NCBI GenBank assembly: GCA_019638025.1
Contig: JAHBUO010000006.1
Coordinates: 1-64,000, forward strand
Origin: Ignavibacteriaceae bacterium
GTDB lineage: Bacteria; Bacteroidota; Ignavibacteria; Ignavibacteriales; Ignavibacteriaceae
Reading direction: 5' to 3'
DNA: 64,000 nucleotides
In this document: positions 47,271 through 56,356 of the stretch, one piece after another
How positions within the stretch are numbered: position 1 is the stretch's first letter
Layout: every line of letters starts with the position of its first letter
Made by a program: the position numbers and the translations under genes
Notes under the pieces: model-generated
The model's input: only the letters and a program-made list of their open reading frames with translations
Told to the model about the DNA's origin: nothing
Database searches by the model: none

Positions 47271-47950
47271 TCTTTCATTGATTCAAAAGCTTCAATGGTC
47301 TCTTTTATAAAGAGATTTGTGAGTGTAAAATCTTTTCTTCCGTTTGAGTCTTCAATTCCGGTATGGACATCAACCCCGGCCGGATGAGTATGAAGTATGG
47401 CATCTTTTACATTTTTATAATTTAATCCACCGGCTATAATAACCGGTTTAGAAGAGAGATTTATCAACTTTTTGCTGATGTTCCAATCGTGTGTTTTGCC
47501 TGTTGCTCCTGACGCCCCTGTTGATGGATCAAAAGTATCAGTGATGAAAAAATCAACAAATGGAGAAAGAGTGAGAAGTGAATTTTCTAACTTGCCCTAA
47601 TTATTATTTCTAACTACAAGACTTTTAATAATAATTAAATCAGTTCTTTTTTGTTTTAAGAGTATTAGTTGGTCAACTTCGATAGCACCATGAAGTTGAA
47701 CGTGATTCACATTCAACTTGTTGCAGAATTCTATTATTTCGTCAGCTTTATCTAAATAAGTAATAAGAACAGCTTTATGTGGAGGCTTAATATGTTTTAT
47801 AACTTGAATTGCTTCTTCTTCAGAAAGGTCTTCTTTGTTTACCGGAAGTCTAAGTGGAAATCCGAGATACTCTACACCTAAGTCCATCAACATTTTCGCT
47901 TCTTCGAGGTCAATAACTCCTGCAACTTGTATGAAGGGTTTTTTGTTCAT
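47264..47950 (-). pseudogene. TrpF-like isomerase, interrupted by in-frame UAG
   Basis: A single frame from ATG 47950 to the stop at 47264 (229 codons) is broken only by TAG at 47597-47599. The first part has IQVAGVIDLEEAKMLMDLGV and VQLHG; the part after the TAG has FFITDTFDPSTGASGATGKT, HDW, IIAGGL and GVDVHTGIEDSNGRKD. These are the blocks of phosphoribosylanthranilate isomerase. The catalytic Cys of the KxCG motif is Ala10 here (VAG), while the catalytic Asp region is kept. So the protein may have been non-canonical even before the nonsense codon. It overlaps the acetyltransferase gene by 4 bases. No other trp genes are nearby. Confidence 0.75.
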
Positions 47951-48447
47951 GATATTTTTAAATTGGGATTATCAGAAAAATTTTTTAGAGATGACTCATC
48001 TAATCGAAATATTGTCCATCCATCCATAGGCATTGCGCCTATGCTCTTATAGAAGTCGATAGCAGGTTTATTCCAATCAAGAACTGTCCACTCCATTCTA
48101 CCACAATTTTTCTCAACAGCAATTTGAGCAAGATAATGAAGAAGAGTTTTTCCAAAACTTCTTCCACGAAATTCGGGTTTGATAAAGAGGTCTTCAAGAT
48201 AAAGTCCGTTCTTGCCTGTAAAAGTTGAAAAATTAAAAAAGTAAACAGCATATCCAATTGGTTCATTATTTAAATAACCAATAATAACTTCAGCTTTTGA
48301 ATTATGACCGAAGAGAGATGTCTCCAGAGTAGCTTCATTGACTGTTAGAGTGTCGAGCAACTTCTCATATTCTGCTATCTGTTTAATAAAGTTGAGGATT
48401 AGGGGAACATCTTCTTTTTCACATTTTCGGATAACTAATTTTTCCAT
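47947..48447 (-). CDS. GNAT-family N-acetyltransferase
   Basis: The 166-residue protein has the GNAT fold: acetyl-CoA loop EFRGRSFGKTLL (about 94-105), LYLEDLFIKP, and a terminal MEWTVLDWNKPAIDFYKSIG. The pattern resembles spermidine/diamine acetyltransferases, but substrate residues could not be assigned. Its stop overlaps the TrpF-like gene. A shared terminator-like hairpin lies just upstream in the spacer. Confidence 0.85.
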   Translation of the reverse strand: MEKLVIRKCEKEDVPLILNFIKQIAEYEKLLDTLTVNEATLETSLFGHNSKAEVIIGYLNNEPIGYAVYFFNFSTFTGKNGLYLEDLFIKPEFRGRSFGKTLLHYLAQIAVEKNCGRMEWTVLDWNKPAIDFYKSIGAMPMDGWTIFRLDESSLKNFSDNPNLKIS

Positions 48448-48457
48448 TTTACTCCCA

Positions 48458-48495
48458 ATAAAAAATCAGCATAGAAAATTCCATGCTGATTTAAT
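48458..48495 (-). terminator. Intrinsic terminator of the phosphohexomutase gene
   Basis: AAATCAGCAT and ATGCTGATTT form a 10-bp stem; the minus-strand transcript then runs into a U tract. It lies about 20 bases past the stop at 48515. Confidence 0.88.
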
Positions 48496-48514
48496 TTGCT
48501 ATTCATACAATAAT

Positions 48515-49861
48515 TTAACTTCTTATGAGTTTAAGAAGTTCATCGGTTTTCTCTTTCATCAAAGCTTCATCATTTTTACTTTCAACATTTAGACGAAGAA
48601 TTGGTTCGGTGTTTGACATACGAAGGTTAAATCTCCAATTATCAAACTCAATGCTTACACCATCTGTATAATCAATTTTTCCGTTTTGATAGATTTTTTC
48701 AATCTCCTTTATCTTAGCTGCAGGGTCACTTATTGTTGAGTTAATTTCGCCTGAACATGGATAATCTTTCATCATTTGTCCTACGAGTTGTGAGAGGGGG
48801 AGATTTTCCTCTGACATTAATTGAAGAACAAGCAAAAATGGAATCACACCACTATCTGAATAAGCATTATCACGGAAGTAATGGTGAGCAGACATTTCGC
48901 CACCATAGATTGCATTTACTTCTCTCATTTTTTCTTTGATGAAAGCATGTCCGCTTTTCGATTGAACAGTTACACCATTTGCAGCATTCACAACCTCGAT
49001 CGTGTTCCATGTAAGCCGTGGGTCATGAATGATTTTTTCAGTAGGATTAGTTTTTAATATTGATTTTGCCAGAAGACCGACTATATAGTAACCTTCAATA
49101 AAATTTCCGTTTTCATCAAAAAAGAAACATCTATCGTAATCACCATCCCAAGCAACACCTAAATCTGCTTTGTTGTTAATAACCGCATCAATAGTGGGCT
49201 TACGACATTCTTCAATCATAGGATTAGGAACTCCATTTGGGAAAGAAGAATCCGGTTCAAAGAATACCTTAATCATTTCAATGGGTAATGATGATTCCAT
49301 TTTTTCGAGTATTGGTCCAACGCAACCATTGCCTGCATTGGCAACGACTTTAAGTGGTTTTATTTTTTTAACATCAAAAAATTTATTTAGGTTGTTAATA
49401 AACTCATTACTGATGTCAATTTTCTTTACATTACCTAAGGTTTCTGAAAGTGGGTTCAAATCATCTTGAAGGATAAATTTTTCAATTGTGTTTAGTCCTG
49501 AATCATAACTCACCGGCACGGATGATTTTTTAACGAATTTCATTCCGTTATATTCAGGTGGATTATGACTTGCTGTAATCATGATTCCTCCATCTGTCCC
49601 AAGAAAAGAAGTTGCAAAGTAAATCATTTCTGTTCCGCACAAACCAATATCGATAACATCAACGCCGCTTTCAACAAATCCACGTGTCAGTGCATCAGAA
49701 AGGCTTTGTGATGAGGTTCTTATATCGTGACCAATTACTACGGATTTGCAATTAGTAAATTTTGTAAATCCTCTTGCGATTTTGTACGCTAAGTCTTCAT
49801 TTAATTCTGAAGGAACTTTCCCTCGAATATCATACGCTTTGAAGCAGACTAATTTATCCAT
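48515..49861 (-). CDS. Phosphomannomutase/phosphoglucomutase
   Basis: The 448-residue protein is an alpha-D-phosphohexomutase. The active-site Ser is in TASHNPPEYNGMKF (near residue 96), the metal loop is DGDYDRCFFF, the sugar loop GGEMSAHHYF and the phosphate loop SNTEPILRLN. All four catalytic loops are intact. It interconverts hexose 6- and 1-phosphates for nucleotide-sugar and exopolysaccharide synthesis. The choice between mannose and glucose is not settled by sequence. It is a single gene with its own terminator. Confidence 0.92.
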   Translation of the reverse strand: MDKLVCFKAYDIRGKVPSELNEDLAYKIARGFTKFTNCKSVVIGHDIRTSSQSLSDALTRGFVESGVDVIDIGLCGTEMIYFATSFLGTDGGIMITASHNPPEYNGMKFVKKSSVPVSYDSGLNTIEKFILQDDLNPLSETLGNVKKIDISNEFINNLNKFFDVKKIKPLKVVANAGNGCVGPILEKMESSLPIEMIKVFFEPDSSFPNGVPNPMIEECRKPTIDAVINNKADLGVAWDGDYDRCFFFDENGNFIEGYYIVGLLAKSILKTNPTEKIIHDPRLTWNTIEVVNAANGVTVQSKSGHAFIKEKMREVNAIYGGEMSAHHYFRDNAYSDSGVIPFLLVLQLMSEENLPLSQLVGQMMKDYPCSGEINSTISDPAAKIKEIEKIYQNGKIDYTDGVSIEFDNWRFNLRMSNTEPILRLNVESKNDEALMKEKTDELLKLIRS

Positions 49862-50062
49862 TAATCATAATCCTTAATTGTTAATTTTAGTTCTGAAAAA
49901 TATTATGTGTAGAAGTCTATTCCAAATCTGTTTTGGTTAATCCGGGTAAATCAGAATAAAGAACTAGAGAAAAATTTTTCAATGGACATTTTACTTACAA
50001 GAACTTATGTTTAGAACTAAATATTACGGAGGTAAAATATCGCACGAATTGATACTGCAAAA

Positions 50063-50347
50063 ATGCACTTTACAAAATGTAATAATGTAAAATGCAATCA
50101 CATATTTCTTATTGACCCCGAAGAAAAACCGGGAGAGCTAGGGTTTCTTTGCCCCGAATGCAGCTACAAAACTACAACATCGCACGTTGTGCAGTGTTCA
50201 AGTTGCCACACAGTTCTTAATTTTGTGCGTGCTTCTGTTCATGAAGAAAAGGTTGTCTTTACAATAGATAAATGTTCGCACTGTTACGGAACTATTGAAG
50301 ATGAATGGGAAATCGAACCGATTTATCATTCTGATTCTTATATCTGA
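50063..50347 (+). CDS. Small double zinc-ribbon protein
   Basis: The 94-residue protein has four Cys pairs (CNNVKC, CPEC, CSSC, CSHC), so it probably binds two zinc ions. No known family is recognised. From the ATG at 50063 there is no SD close by, but a perfect GGAGG (50028-50032) lies 6 bases before an in-frame ATC at 50039, which would add eight residues (xARIDTAK). The true start is thus uncertain. A strong terminator follows, so it is a single gene. Confidence 0.7.
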   Translation: MHFTKCNNVKCNHIFLIDPEEKPGELGFLCPECSYKTTTSHVVQCSSCHTVLNFVRASVHEEKVVFTIDKCSHCYGTIEDEWEIEPIYHSDSYI

Positions 50348-50369
50348 TGATTTGAATTGTTTATTAAAT

Positions 50370-50406
50370 AATCCACCTTCGATTGTTAGGAAGGTGGATT
50401 TTTTTG
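50370..50406 (+). terminator. Intrinsic terminator after the zinc-ribbon gene
   Basis: AATCCACCTTC and GAAGGTGGATT form an 11-bp stem with a 9-base loop and a T run. It lies 22 bases past the stop. Confidence 0.92.
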
Positions 50407-50536
50407 AATTCCTCTCAACCGTTTACATTTAACCACTCATTTTCTCCATTTATCCATTTCAACTTGAAACAATAACCCTAATGTTGTAAATTAACCCACT
50501 TTTTTAATTAACTATCTATAAATTCTTGAGGGAACA

Positions 50537-52726
50537 ATGAACCTATTAAACCTTGAATTGTTAAAAAGATTATCTCTCGTAGTATTAACACTTTGGGTTG
50601 TCGGATGTTCTTCGACTTCACAAGTTGATAACTACAAGTCAGAAAAATCAACTGCAGTTAGTGCAGATTGGATTAAACTTGATAATGTAAAAGCCGGCAG
50701 ATTTGATACCGGTAAAATGTGGACTTTCGATTTTCCACCGGTTGACTATTTCAAAGAAGAATACAACTTCAATGCAACAGATGAGTGGCTAAATAATGTG
50801 AGAATGTCAGCTCTTCGATTTGCAAATTATTGCTCAGCATCATTTGTATCAGAAGATGGACTTGTAATGACTAATCATCATTGCGGTCGTCAAAGTATTA
50901 CAGAAGTTAGTACCGAACTTGAAGACTTACCAAAAAACGGATTCTATGCCGCTACTCTCGAAGAAGAGCGTAAAGTAGAAGGACTTTTTGTTGATCAATT
51001 AGTTCACATCGAAGATGTTACCAAAGCTATTCAAGCAGTAATTGATACATGCAAAAACGACGCAGATAAGGCTACTGCCCGTCAGGCAAAATCAAAAGAA
51101 CTTGAAGCAAAATTAAGTGAAGAAAAAGGATTTAAGGGAAGCGTTGTTACTCTTTATAACGGAGGAAGATATTCTTTATATGGATACAAAACTTATAAAG
51201 ATGTTCGATTAGTATTAGCTCCTGAAACTCAATTAGGATTTTTCGGTGGTGACCCTGATAACTTTACATATCCCAGATACGCCTTAGATTTTACTTTCTT
51301 CAGAGTTTATGATGATGAAGGTAAACCGTTAAAAACTAAAAACTATTATAAATGGAGTCCAAACGGTGCAGCTCCCGGTGAACCTGTTTTTGTGGTTGGT
51401 AATCCGGGTTCAACAAATAGATTATATACAGTTGCACAATTGGAGTACCAAAGAGACATAAGCCATCCGGTTACTTTAGCTATGCTTGATGGATTGGTTC
51501 ATGTATATGAAGAATATTTGAAAGAGAATCCGGATAAAAAATTTGAATTGCAAGATAGATTATTTAGCTTCGCAAATAGTCAAAAAGCTTACGGTGGAAT
51601 TTTAGGTGGACTAAGAGATCCATTTTTGATGCAAAAGAAACGTGACTTCGAAAAGAATTTCAAAGCTGCAGTTTTTGCAAAAGAAAATCTAAAGAAAAAT
51701 TATGGTCACTTATGGGACAATATAGCTTCCACCAGAAAAGAACTTTCAGAAATTTCTTGGAGAAGTGCTGCTTATCAAGTTAATCCTAGATCTTCGTCTG
51801 CATATTTCACGGTTGCATCAAATCTAGTTAATTATGCAAAACAGCTTCAACTTCCGGAAGATAAGCGAGAGCCAAAGTATAAGGGTGAAATGCTTGATTC
51901 AACCATCGCAAAGTTATTTCCCAAAAAGTTTGATGAATCATTAAATAAAAAATTATTAGCCTTTAATTTGGATTTCTTTGCAATGCTTCTAGGTGAAAAT
52001 GATCCTTTGGTTACTGCTTTAACAAGCGGTAAAAAAGGTAAAGTTGCTGCTGAGTATGCACTCTCAAAATCAGTTGTAAAAAATGCTGAATCAGTTGAGG
52101 CTATTGCTAAAAAGGGTGCTGATGCAATTCTTAATTCAGGTGACCCACTTATTAACTACATTTTGAAAACTCAAGAAGCAGGGAAAGAACTACAAGCAAA
52201 AGCTAGAGAAATTTCACTTAGAGAAGCAGCTTATGTTCAAGAATTGGGTCGTGCAGTGTATGAAGTTTACGGAACATCAATTCCACCGGATGCAACTTTC
52301 AGTCTACGTATAGCTGATGGTGTTGTTGAAGGTTACAAGTATAATGGAACAGTTGCACCACCAATCACAACTTTTTACGGACTATATGATAGATTCCATT
52401 CATTCAAAGGTAAAGAAGAATGGGAACTCCCACAAAGATGGCAAAATCCTCCTGCTGAATTTGATTTAGCAACTCCTGTTAATTTTGTTTCTACTAATGA
52501 TATTATCGGTGGAAATTCAGGTAGCCCGGTTATCAATAAAAAAGCTGAAGTTGTAGGCCTTGCATTTGATGGAAATATTGAAAGCTTACCCGGTCAATTT
52601 ATTTTCCATCCGGAGGCAAATAGAACAGTTTCTGTTCACTCTGCCGGAATGTTAGAAGCTATTCAAGATTTGTATCTAGCTAAAAGAATCAGCAAAGAAT
52701 TAAAGAACGGAAAAATTACTGAATAA
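50537..52726 (+). CDS. S46-family dipeptidyl-peptidase (DPP7/DPP11 type)
   Basis: The 729-residue protein is a lipoprotein (lipobox VVGC) with the S46 pattern FPPVDYFKEEY. The catalytic His is in VMTNHHCGRQS (near 114) and the Ser in IIGGNSGSPVINKK (near 660). After the Ser comes LAFDGNIES: a Gly where DPP11 enzymes have Arg, so a DPP7-like preference for hydrophobic P1 residues is more likely than acidic ones. It releases dipeptides from peptides at the cell surface, which could feed the POT transporter encoded at 10891. SD GAGGGA. Confidence 0.9.
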   Translation: MNLLNLELLKRLSLVVLTLWVVGCSSTSQVDNYKSEKSTAVSADWIKLDNVKAGRFDTGKMWTFDFPPVDYFKEEYNFNATDEWLNNVRMSALRFANYCSASFVSEDGLVMTNHHCGRQSITEVSTELEDLPKNGFYAATLEEERKVEGLFVDQLVHIEDVTKAIQAVIDTCKNDADKATARQAKSKELEAKLSEEKGFKGSVVTLYNGGRYSLYGYKTYKDVRLVLAPETQLGFFGGDPDNFTYPRYALDFTFFRVYDDEGKPLKTKNYYKWSPNGAAPGEPVFVVGNPGSTNRLYTVAQLEYQRDISHPVTLAMLDGLVHVYEEYLKENPDKKFELQDRLFSFANSQKAYGGILGGLRDPFLMQKKRDFEKNFKAAVFAKENLKKNYGHLWDNIASTRKELSEISWRSAAYQVNPRSSSAYFTVASNLVNYAKQLQLPEDKREPKYKGEMLDSTIAKLFPKKFDESLNKKLLAFNLDFFAMLLGENDPLVTALTSGKKGKVAAEYALSKSVVKNAESVEAIAKKGADAILNSGDPLINYILKTQEAGKELQAKAREISLREAAYVQELGRAVYEVYGTSIPPDATFSLRIADGVVEGYKYNGTVAPPITTFYGLYDRFHSFKGKEEWELPQRWQNPPAEFDLATPVNFVSTNDIIGGNSGSPVINKKAEVVGLAFDGNIESLPGQFIFHPEANRTVSVHSAGMLEAIQDLYLAKRISKELKNGKITE

Positions 52727-52777
52727 AGTTTTCAGATTACCATTTTCGAATTTTCATCAAATCTGAAATTTACTTAC

Positions 52778-52809
52778 AGAAGCCGTTCAAATGGACGGCT
52801 TCTTTTTTA
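52778..52809 (+). terminator. Intrinsic terminator after the S46 peptidase gene
   Basis: AGAAGCCGT and ACGGCTTCT form a 9-bp stem with an 8-base loop and a T run, 52 bases past the stop. Confidence 0.9.
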
Positions 52810-52836
52810 TCAACAAACCTTAAAGATGGAGTTATA

Positions 52837-54873
52837 ATGATTTATCAAAAAATTTATAAAACCTTATTGATTTTATTAATTTTATCGATTTCTATTGTTG
52901 CTCAACAAAAAACATGGACACCAAGTGATGTAATGAAAATATCTCAGGTTGCCGAATTTTCAACGGCTCCAGACGGTAATAAAATAGCATTCATTAAAAC
53001 ACTTCCACGAGAGTTTTCAGATAAGCCGGGAGCCGATTATAGAGAACTGTATGTTTACGATGTTCAATCACAAAAGATTAATTCTCTAATTTCAGGAAAA
53101 AATTCATTAAGCTCGATAAAATGGGGTGTTGATGGAAAGTCTATTTATTTTCTTGCAAGATTGGGTGATGCAAAATCTACACAAGTTTATTCGATTAGCT
53201 CATCAGGTGGGTCATCAAAAGTTGTGACATCTTCCACAAATAGCATTTCGCAATATCAACTTCATCCTAACGGAAATAGTATTGCTTATATCTCTACTGA
53301 GGGTCATACAACAAAAAAGAAAGCACTACTTGATAAAGGTTTTGATGCAGAATTTTATGAAGAAGAGTATTTTGATTTAAACCTTTACATACATGATATA
53401 AAATCAAATGAAGCTAAAAGATTGACAACCGGATTTTCAGTTTTTGATTTCAGTTGGAGTCCTGATGGTCATCACATAGCTGCATTCATTGCAAATAAAA
53501 ATCTGGTTGATGATTCTTACATGTATAAAAATATTTTTCTTGTTAATCCGGAGAATGGTTTAAAAACAAGAATTGTAGAAACTCCCGGAAAGCTTAGTTC
53601 AATGGCTTGGAGTCCTGATAGTAAGCATCTCGCATTTATAGCCGGAGTTGATGTAAATGATCCGGTTAGTGGTTCCTTGTTCTCGGTTGAAGTTAATAAT
53701 CCAAAACCTTTTGGTGAATTAAGAAACTATACAAAAGATTTTATCGGTTCTGTCACAGGAATTGATTGGCTTGATAATGAAACAATTATTTACTCATCTG
53801 AGGAGAGTGTTTATAATACTATTCGAAAACAAAAATTAAATGATGATAATAGTGAATTAATTCTTCATCCCGGTAAGTCTGCGGTAACTCGATTTGAATT
53901 TGCGAACAACAAAATAGTTATGTCAGGAAATACTGCACAACATCCAAATGAATTGTTCTCCTTAGATGTTAAAGATGGTTCACTTAAACGATTAACTTTT
54001 TCTAATGAGTGGATGAATGATTTCAAGTTTTCAAAACAAGAGAAAATTTCTTATAAGGCTAAAGATGGATTACAAATAGAAGGTGTTTTAATATATCCTT
54101 TGGATTATACAGAAGGAACCCGCTATCCATTAATTACCTACATTCACGGCGGTCCCGAAGCCTCTGTTTCTGATGGATGGTTAACAGGTTATGGCAGCTG
54201 GGGACAAGTAGCTTCAGCAAAAGGTTACTTCCTCTTTGCTCCAAATTACCGTGCAAGTTCCGGTAGAGGTGTGGAATTTTCGAAAATGGATAGAGGAGAT
54301 TTAGTCGGTGCCGAGTTCGAAGATGTTATTGATGGAATTGATTATTTAATCGGAAAAGGTATGGTAGATAAAAACAAAGTTGGTATCGGAGGGGGTTCTT
54401 ATGGCGGTTATTTTTCTGCTTGGGGAGCAACTAAGTATACTGATCGGTTTGCCGCTGCTGTTACATTTGTAGGTGTTTCAAATCAAATTTCAAAAGCGCA
54501 CACAACAGATATTCCGTTTGAAGATTATGCTGTGCACTGGGGAATATGGCCCTTCGAAAATTTTGAACTTTATCTTGATAGAAGTCCGGTGAAATATGCT
54601 CACAAGAGTAAAACCCCAACTTTGATTTTACATGGGAAAGAAGATCCGCGTGTTCATCCTGCACAGAGTTTAGAGCTTTACAGAATTATGAAACTTCATA
54701 GCAAAGCTCCCGTCAGATTAGTTCTATATCCAGGCGAGGGACATGGTAATAGGAAAAATACATCTCGATACGATTATCTTGTTAGAACTCTTGAATGGTT
54801 TGATTATTATCTGAAGAGTGACAAACCTAAGAACTCAATTCCCGAAAAGTATATCGATTTTGATGTAGAGTAA
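52837..54873 (+). CDS. S9-family prolyl oligopeptidase-type peptidase
   Basis: The 678-residue protein has a signal peptide (LLILLILSISIVAQ). Residues about 30-400 form a propeller with TolB/WD-like repeats (SWSPDGHHIAAF, AWSPDSKHLAFI). The alpha/beta hydrolase follows: Ser in GIGGGSYGGYFSAW (near 520), Asp in HGKEDPRVHP (near 601), His in GEGHGNRK (near 634). The family covers acylaminoacyl and dipeptidyl peptidases. It stands between two terminators and is probably transcribed alone. It complements the S46 enzyme in periplasmic peptide breakdown. Confidence 0.9.
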   Translation: MIYQKIYKTLLILLILSISIVAQQKTWTPSDVMKISQVAEFSTAPDGNKIAFIKTLPREFSDKPGADYRELYVYDVQSQKINSLISGKNSLSSIKWGVDGKSIYFLARLGDAKSTQVYSISSSGGSSKVVTSSTNSISQYQLHPNGNSIAYISTEGHTTKKKALLDKGFDAEFYEEEYFDLNLYIHDIKSNEAKRLTTGFSVFDFSWSPDGHHIAAFIANKNLVDDSYMYKNIFLVNPENGLKTRIVETPGKLSSMAWSPDSKHLAFIAGVDVNDPVSGSLFSVEVNNPKPFGELRNYTKDFIGSVTGIDWLDNETIIYSSEESVYNTIRKQKLNDDNSELILHPGKSAVTRFEFANNKIVMSGNTAQHPNELFSLDVKDGSLKRLTFSNEWMNDFKFSKQEKISYKAKDGLQIEGVLIYPLDYTEGTRYPLITYIHGGPEASVSDGWLTGYGSWGQVASAKGYFLFAPNYRASSGRGVEFSKMDRGDLVGAEFEDVIDGIDYLIGKGMVDKNKVGIGGGSYGGYFSAWGATKYTDRFAAAVTFVGVSNQISKAHTTDIPFEDYAVHWGIWPFENFELYLDRSPVKYAHKSKTPTLILHGKEDPRVHPAQSLELYRIMKLHSKAPVRLVLYPGEGHGNRKNTSRYDYLVRTLEWFDYYLKSDKPKNSIPEKYIDFDVE

Positions 54874-54893
54874 AAAATTCTAAACAAAATTTT

Positions 54894-54928
54894 AAGCCGT
54901 TTCAAGATTTTGAAGCGGCTTTTTTTTG
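54894..54928 (+). terminator. Intrinsic terminator after the S9 peptidase gene
   Basis: AAGCCG and CGGCTT plus an inner TTCAA/TTGAA pair form an interrupted stem, followed by a run of T. It begins 21 bases past the stop. Confidence 0.88.
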
Positions 54929-55036
54929 ACAAATATGCTTTTAAGAACGGACTTAATATCTGATAAACGGAATTCTTTATCGAATATCTTTTGTATTTTA
55001 GCATAAATTAAAAATAATTCTTCATGGAGATAATAA

Positions 55037-56356
55037 ATGAGAGCAATATTTAACTGCTTACTAATCTTCTTCTTGACCATTTCATTTTCAGATTCATTCG
55101 GAAATAAAATTGATGCAAAACAATTTACATTAAAGAATGGGATGAAAGTGTTTGTGCTGGAAGATTTTTCAATTCCTAACGCAACAATGTATCTATTTTA
55201 TAAAGTAGGCTCGCGAAACGAATATCCCGGAATTACAGGACTTTCGCATTTCTTTGAGCATATGATGTTTAATGGTGCAAAAAAGTATGGACCGAAAATG
55301 TTTGATCAAACAATGGAAGCTGCTGGCGGCTCTAATAATGCTTATACTTCCAATGATGTTACTGTATATATGAATTGGTTTCCTGCATCATCAGTAGAAG
55401 TAATTTTTGACCTTGAAGCAGACCGAATCAAAGACTTAAACTTTGATGATAAAATGATCGAAAGCGAAAGGGGTGTTATACTTTCTGAAAGAACTACTTG
55501 GTTAGAAAACAGTAATTATGTTTTTCTCGCAGAACAAGTTGAAGGTGTTGCATTCTCAGCACATCAGTACAGATGGCCGGTAATTGGCTATGAGTCAGAT
55601 ATAAAAAATTGGACAAAAGCAGACTTGCAGAATTATTTTAAAACTTATTATGCTCCTAATAATTGTGTTGTTGTTATTAGCGGGGCAGTTAAATATGAAG
55701 ATGTTAAAAGATTATCTGAAAAATATTTTGCTGATATTCCTATGGGACCTTTACCTCGCGAACTTCACACAGTTGAACCTACTCAACTTGGTGAAAAAAG
55801 AGTATTTGCTCAAAAGGATGTTGATAATCCAAATATTATGATATCATACCACTCTGTAAATGCAAAATCAGAGGATTATTATTCATTGGATTTGCTAAGC
55901 ATGATTCTTTCCGAAGGCGCAACTTCCAGGTTGTATAAAGCGTTAGTTGATGAAAAACAACTCGCCATCGATGTAGCCGTAAATTTCTCAAACACATTTG
56001 ACCCTTCATTATTCACTATTTATGCTATTTGTAATGATGAAGTTAAACCCTCCGTTCTTGAAGAAGAAATATATTCTGTGATTGAAAATGTAATAAAGGA
56101 TGGAGTAACTGAAAGTGAGCTGGAAAAAGTTAAAAGTAAAAAGCTTATGTCACTCTACCGTTCTCTTGAGACAATTGATGGACGCGCTCATTATACCGGA
56201 ATAGGAGAGTTATTCTTTGGTGACCATAATATTGTATTTAGTTCAGCAAAAGATTATGAAAAAATAACTGCCGCTCAAATAAAAGAGGTAGCTTCCAAAT
56301 ATCTTGTAAAGAGTAATAGAACAGTTGGAATATTAGCTGCGAAAGAGGAGGAATAA
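55037..56356 (+). CDS. M16-family zinc peptidase, active subunit
   Basis: The 439-residue secreted protein (signal FNCLLIFFLTISFSDSFG) has the inverted zinc motif HFFEH near residue 71, in GLSHFFEHMMFNGAKKYG. The rest has the two-lobed M16 fold. Its stop and the start of the next gene share a base (TAATG). The partner next door lacks the zinc motif, so the pair likely forms an active/inactive dimer as in other bacterial M16B enzymes. It degrades peptides in the periplasm or at the surface. Confidence 0.9.
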   Translation: MRAIFNCLLIFFLTISFSDSFGNKIDAKQFTLKNGMKVFVLEDFSIPNATMYLFYKVGSRNEYPGITGLSHFFEHMMFNGAKKYGPKMFDQTMEAAGGSNNAYTSNDVTVYMNWFPASSVEVIFDLEADRIKDLNFDDKMIESERGVILSERTTWLENSNYVFLAEQVEGVAFSAHQYRWPVIGYESDIKNWTKADLQNYFKTYYAPNNCVVVISGAVKYEDVKRLSEKYFADIPMGPLPRELHTVEPTQLGEKRVFAQKDVDNPNIMISYHSVNAKSEDYYSLDLLSMILSEGATSRLYKALVDEKQLAIDVAVNFSNTFDPSLFTIYAICNDEVKPSVLEEEIYSVIENVIKDGVTESELEKVKSKKLMSLYRSLETIDGRAHYTGIGELFFGDHNIVFSSAKDYEKITAAQIKEVASKYLVKSNRTVGILAAKEEE

